Origin: Pseudomonadota bacterium
Lineage (GTDB): Bacteria > Desulfobacterota > Binatia > Binatales > Binataceae
Assembly (NCBI GenBank): GCA_021325025.1
Contig: JAJPHZ010000027.1
Coordinates: 62,001-126,000 of the forward strand
DNA length: 64,000 bases
Direction: 5' to 3'
Part shown: positions 61,056 through 64,000 of the stretch, in pieces
How the letters are laid out: the number at the start of each line of letters is the position of its first letter
Numbering within the stretch: position 1 is the first letter of the stretch
The notes under the pieces: model-generated
Database searches by the model: none
The model's input: the letters and a program-made list of their open reading frames with translations, nothing else
Told to the model about the DNA's origin: nothing
Program-made: the position numbers and the translations under genes

Positions 61056-61096
61056 CGGCCCGGCAGGGCGTCAGAGTCTTGGCGGGCCGTTTTTTT
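61056..61096 (+). terminator. intrinsic terminator
   Basis: Stem CGGCCCG (61056-61062) with CGGGCCG (61083-61089) and a 20-base loop, then a run of seven T. It lies 44 bases after the long LLM gene and 30 bases before the convergent fused CoA-transferase gene. Confidence 0.75.
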
Positions 61097-61126
61097 ATGC
61101 CGCTGTCTGCGTCCGCAACGTAAATC

Positions 61127-63568
61127 TCAAACCGTAATCCCGGCTTCGCGCAGCGCGGCAATCTCCTGCGGCGAATAGCCGAGGATCGCGCCCAGGACGT
61201 GCTCGGTATCCTGTCCCAGGCAGGGTGCTGCGCGGCGCACGCGCAACGGCGTTCGCGACATCGAATAGGGCATGCCGGGCAGCGGGCGCGTGCCGGTCTC
61301 GCGATGCTCCAGCGTGACAAAGTAGCCGCGCTGCCTTAAGTGCGGGTCCTCGAGCAGGTCGGTGTCAAGGAAGGTGGGGATTGCGGCGACGCCGGCGCGC
61401 TGGAGTGTCGCGCTGATTTCCCATCGATCGCGCACTGAGGTCCATTGCGCGATGATCCGATCCAATTCCTCCTCGTTGCGCTTGCGAGCGGCGGCGCTGC
61501 TGAAGCGCGGATCGTCGGCCAGCGAAGCCCGGCCCATCGCCGTACACAACGCACGCCATTCGCGCTCGGTACCGGCTGCGATCGCGACCCATTGCTCGGC
61601 GTCGCCCGCCGCCTTGTAGCAGTTATGCGGCGCCATCCACGGGTCGCGATTGGCAAGCGGGGCCGGTTCGCGGCGGTTGATCGCGTATTCCAGCAACGGC
61701 TCGGCCAGCATCGCCGCCATCACCTCGTACATCGACAGGTCGATATGCTGGCCGCGGCCGGTGACCTCGCGATGTGCCAGCGCGGCCATCACGAACAACG
61801 CCCCCCACACCCCGGCGGTGGGATCGGCATAAGTGATGCCGACCTCGCGCGGCTTGTCGCCCGGATACGCGGTTTGCGTGTACAGCCCCGATTGCGCGCC
61901 GATCAGCCCGCCATAGGCCATGTCTTTGTTGTAGGGACCGTTTTGTCCGTAGCCGGTCAGGGAAACCATTACCAGCTCCGGTCTGATTGCGCTCAGCGCC
62001 GCGTAGCCGAGTCCCAGCCGCTCCATCACCCCGGGAGTGAAATTTTCGATCACAACATCGCAATGGCGCACCAGGTCGCGGGCGACTTGCGCGCCCTGCG
62101 GCGTGGCGACGTCGAGCGCAAGGCTCAGCTTGCTCATGTTCCATTGATCGTAATGTCCAGCGCGGTTGATGCCGATCTTGTTGTCCGCGTACGGATGGAT
62201 GGAGCGGCTGAGACAGGGGCGCTTGGCGGTCTCCACCCGGATGACCTCGGCGCCGAGATGGGCCAACTGCAAGCCGCAGTAAGGCCCCGCCCAGACCCAG
62301 GAAAAATCGGCAACGCGAATTCCGGCCAGCGGTCCGGCGCCCGAAAGATCGTGGGTTGGCGGCGCGATTGCATCGCGGCGCGTTTTCGGCGGCGTGGCCC
62401 TCGGGATGTCGCGATTGTGCTCGCCCAGACGCGGCGCGCGGCCGCCGAGTCGCGGCACCATCGCGTCCGATTTCATCGGCAGCCCCGGAGCCAGCACTTC
62501 TCCATCGTTCAAGTCGGACCCCGGCAGAGGAATGAAGAAGTTGCGTGCTTGCAATTGCTCGTCGCCGTATACGTCGGCCATCGCATTGACCGGCGCCGCC
62601 GGAATCCGCCGCCGCTGTGCCTCGCGCCACAACTGCCTGGTGTCCCGCGTTTTGGTCCATTCGCCAATCAGTGCGTACAGGGCGTCCTGATTCTGGTAGC
62701 GCGCTTCCTGATGCTTGAACAAATCATCGCGGCCCCAGTCGGGGTTGCCCATCAGTTCGACCAAGCGCATCCATTGTTCGTCGTCGCCGCAGATCAGGAA
62801 AATCTGCCCGTCGCGGCAATCGAAGACGCCCCACGGCACGACGTTGGTACCGCCGCCCAGCCGCGTAACATGGCGTCCTTCGTAGGGCAGGAAGGACAGG
62901 CTGAGCATCGCCGCGATACATTCCTGCTCCGACACATCGACTGCCTGTCCGCACCCGGTCCGGCGCCGATGCCACCACGCGCCCAGCGTCGCGAACGCAG
63001 CGTGCAGTCCGCCCTGCAGCTCGGCCTGATGGCCCACGAACTTCAGCGGCGGCAGATCGGGAAACGGCGAAAAACGCGGCGTCAGCGAGGCAATCCCGCT
63101 GCCATGCGCGGCCTGCAGTTCATAGGCGTGATAGTGGGCGCGCGGACCAAAGCCGCCGTAGGCGGAAATCGCGGTAACCACCAGTCCCGGATAGCGCGCA
63201 CAAAGCTCTGCACTTTCAAGCTCGCAGGTGGCGCGCCGCTGGGGCGCAATGTTGTGAATCAGGATGTCCGCCCCGGCCAGAAGATGGTCGAGCGCGCGCC
63301 GGTCATGGCTGTCCTCCAGATCCAGCGTCACCCCGCGCTTGCCGGAGTTGAGATAAAGGAACACTCCGCTTTTGTCGGGGTCGGGAACATCATGCGGGAA
63401 AGGACCGCGTCGGCGGGTTACGTCACCCTGCGGCGGTTCGACCTTGATGACCCTGGCGCCAAAGGCAGCCAACAGCTTGGCAGCGAACGCGGCAGAAACT
63501 CCATGGCCGCATTCGACAACCGTGACCTCATCCAGCGGCAGGGGAGCGGAAGAAAGGGAGGTCGCCAC
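61127..63568 (-). CDS. fused double CaiB/BaiF CoA transferase
   Basis: 813 residues, two complete family III CoA-transferase modules in tandem (about 12-405 and 415-813). The N-terminal half has VTVVECGHGVSAAFAAKLLAAFGARVIKVE; at the catalytic Asp position it reads YHAYELQAAHGSG, with Glu. The C-terminal half has RVADFSWVWAGPYCGLQLAHLGAEVIRVE; at that position it reads DMAYGGLIGAQSG, with Gly. So at most the N-terminal half looks catalytic. It resembles a fusion of the two subunits of heteromeric enzymes such as BbsEF. It begins with GTG and follows the coiled-coil gene by 12 bases. Confidence 0.9.
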   Translation of the reverse strand: MATSLSSAPLPLDEVTVVECGHGVSAAFAAKLLAAFGARVIKVEPPQGDVTRRRGPFPHDVPDPDKSGVFLYLNSGKRGVTLDLEDSHDRRALDHLLAGADILIHNIAPQRRATCELESAELCARYPGLVVTAISAYGGFGPRAHYHAYELQAAHGSGIASLTPRFSPFPDLPPLKFVGHQAELQGGLHAAFATLGAWWHRRRTGCGQAVDVSEQECIAAMLSLSFLPYEGRHVTRLGGGTNVVPWGVFDCRDGQIFLICGDDEQWMRLVELMGNPDWGRDDLFKHQEARYQNQDALYALIGEWTKTRDTRQLWREAQRRRIPAAPVNAMADVYGDEQLQARNFFIPLPGSDLNDGEVLAPGLPMKSDAMVPRLGGRAPRLGEHNRDIPRATPPKTRRDAIAPPTHDLSGAGPLAGIRVADFSWVWAGPYCGLQLAHLGAEVIRVETAKRPCLSRSIHPYADNKIGINRAGHYDQWNMSKLSLALDVATPQGAQVARDLVRHCDVVIENFTPGVMERLGLGYAALSAIRPELVMVSLTGYGQNGPYNKDMAYGGLIGAQSGLYTQTAYPGDKPREVGITYADPTAGVWGALFVMAALAHREVTGRGQHIDLSMYEVMAAMLAEPLLEYAINRREPAPLANRDPWMAPHNCYKAAGDAEQWVAIAAGTEREWRALCTAMGRASLADDPRFSSAAARKRNEEELDRIIAQWTSVRDRWEISATLQRAGVAAIPTFLDTDLLEDPHLRQRGYFVTLEHRETGTRPLPGMPYSMSRTPLRVRRAAPCLGQDTEHVLGAILGYSPQEIAALREAGITV

Positions 63569-63580
63569 CGGAGGGCTGAG

Positions 63581-63967
63581 CTAGCCGTGTTGGGCGAACT
63601 TGGCTTCGAGGGTAGCCAGGCGCTCGCGGAAATCGGTGGCGGTGTCGAGCCGGCGCAGATTCCTGCGTACCGCATCGAGGCGAGCTTCGACCTCGCTGCG
63701 CAGTATCTCGAAACGGCCGCTGAGTTCCATGCGGAACGATTTGAAATTCTCCTCCACGCGCCGCTCCAGCGCTTCCATGCGGTTATCGAGGCCTTCCATC
63801 CCCTGTTCGAGACCGCCCGCGCGCTGCTCCAATCCATCCAAGCGCGCATCGACATGCGTCAGACGCGCCCCGATGGTCTTCAGTTCGGGCGCCTGCCACG
63901 TTTGTATGGCGGGTCGAGTCGTTCCGACCGCAACTTTTTCGGTGTCCCTTATCCCCTTCACCGGCAT
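63581..63967 (-). CDS. coiled-coil protein, hypothetical
   Basis: 128 residues. After about 30 polar residues it is almost wholly heptad-rich helix (LTHVDARLDGLEQRAGGLEQGMEGLDNRMEALERRVEENF..., about 36-120), predicted to form a dimeric or trimeric coiled coil. No membrane segment or signal. Its stop is 12 bases before the fused CoA transferase, so it may share its transcript. AAAGGTGAG precedes the ATG. Function unknown. Confidence 0.75.
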   Translation of the reverse strand: MPVKGIRDTEKVAVGTTRPAIQTWQAPELKTIGARLTHVDARLDGLEQRAGGLEQGMEGLDNRMEALERRVEENFKSFRMELSGRFEILRSEVEARLDAVRRNLRRLDTATDFRERLATLEAKFAQHG

Positions 63968-64000
63968 CGTTTTTTCTCACCTTTAGCCAGCAACTTGCCT

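Noticed and set aside
1-64000. CRISPR arrays, tRNAs or rRNAs
   Set aside because: No regular direct repeats with spacers, and no tRNA T-loop or rRNA signature sequence was seen in the intergenic regions.

Overview
The window is GC-rich, densely coded bacterial DNA with short intergenic gaps and mixed strands. I see no tRNA, rRNA, CRISPR array, integrase or transposase. The gene families are luciferase-like (LLM) flavin/F420 oxidoreductases, amidohydrolase-2 TIM-barrel hydrolases, CaiB/BaiF CoA transferases, SDR and MDR dehydrogenases, DUF1329, cyclase, SnoaL and VOC proteins, RND efflux, and the MurL/MurD2 branch of peptidoglycan synthesis. This mix suggests an uncultured soil or subsurface heterotroph living on hydrophobic or aromatic/alicyclic acids. 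It recalls the Binatota (Desulfobacterota_B) grade, but that placement is inference from gene content without a database search.

Layout. 1-9 kb: small oxidoreductase and accessory catabolic genes (carboxymuconolactone decarboxylase-like, VOC, DUF1329, SDR, SnoaL, aldo/keto reductase), an AT-rich gap with a secreted Cys-rich protein and a strong terminator, and an alpha/beta hydrolase. 8.9-16.8 kb: a frameshifted LLM gene, a zinc-ribbon membrane protein, an RND permease/adaptor pair, a small exported protein and a sugar-nucleotide-type epimerase. 16.9-22.9 kb: a CoA transferase, an acyl-CoA dehydrogenase-like flavoprotein, and an amidohydrolase/Zn-alcohol dehydrogenase/amidohydrolase operon. 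23.0-26.0 kb: a stand-alone LigD-type 3'-phosphoesterase next to a GH31 glycosidase. 26.2-30.2 kb: a three-gene signalling block (CheR-PAS-coiled coil, Crp/Fnr, degenerate sigma-54-type AAA+ regulator). 30.3-35.0 kb: LLM, cyclase and two amidohydrolases. 35.2-40.6 kb: phosphoglycerate-mutase-like phosphatase, HTH/substrate-binding regulator, PepT-like peptidase, JAMM protease, ketopantoate reductase-like protein and a solo ABC ATPase. 40.8-48.3 kb: an operon of response regulator, histidine kinase, TolC, adaptor and RND permease. 48.3-51.6 kb: cupin, then murL-murD2. 51.6-64 kb: an inverted-repeat element, then an Ltp2/thiolase-like protein, pterin dehydratase, MaoC-type dehydratase, an ORF interrupted by TAG, Zn-alcohol dehydrogenase, two CoA transferases, a phosphoesterase, two LLM proteins, a fused double CoA transferase and a coiled-coil protein.

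How it may work together: CoA transferases activate acids, acyl-CoA dehydrogenase/LLM/SDR/MDR enzymes oxidise them, MaoC and Ltp2-like proteins hydrate and cleave, and amidohydrolases and cyclases hydrolyse or decarboxylate ring products. RND pumps and the two-component system handle export. This pathway reading is inference. The best-supported individual surprises are the translationally coupled murL-murD2 pair, the sigma-54-type regulator that has lost its Walker A lysine and GAFTGA loop, the fused CoA transferase with unequal halves, and the ORF split by one in-frame TAG.
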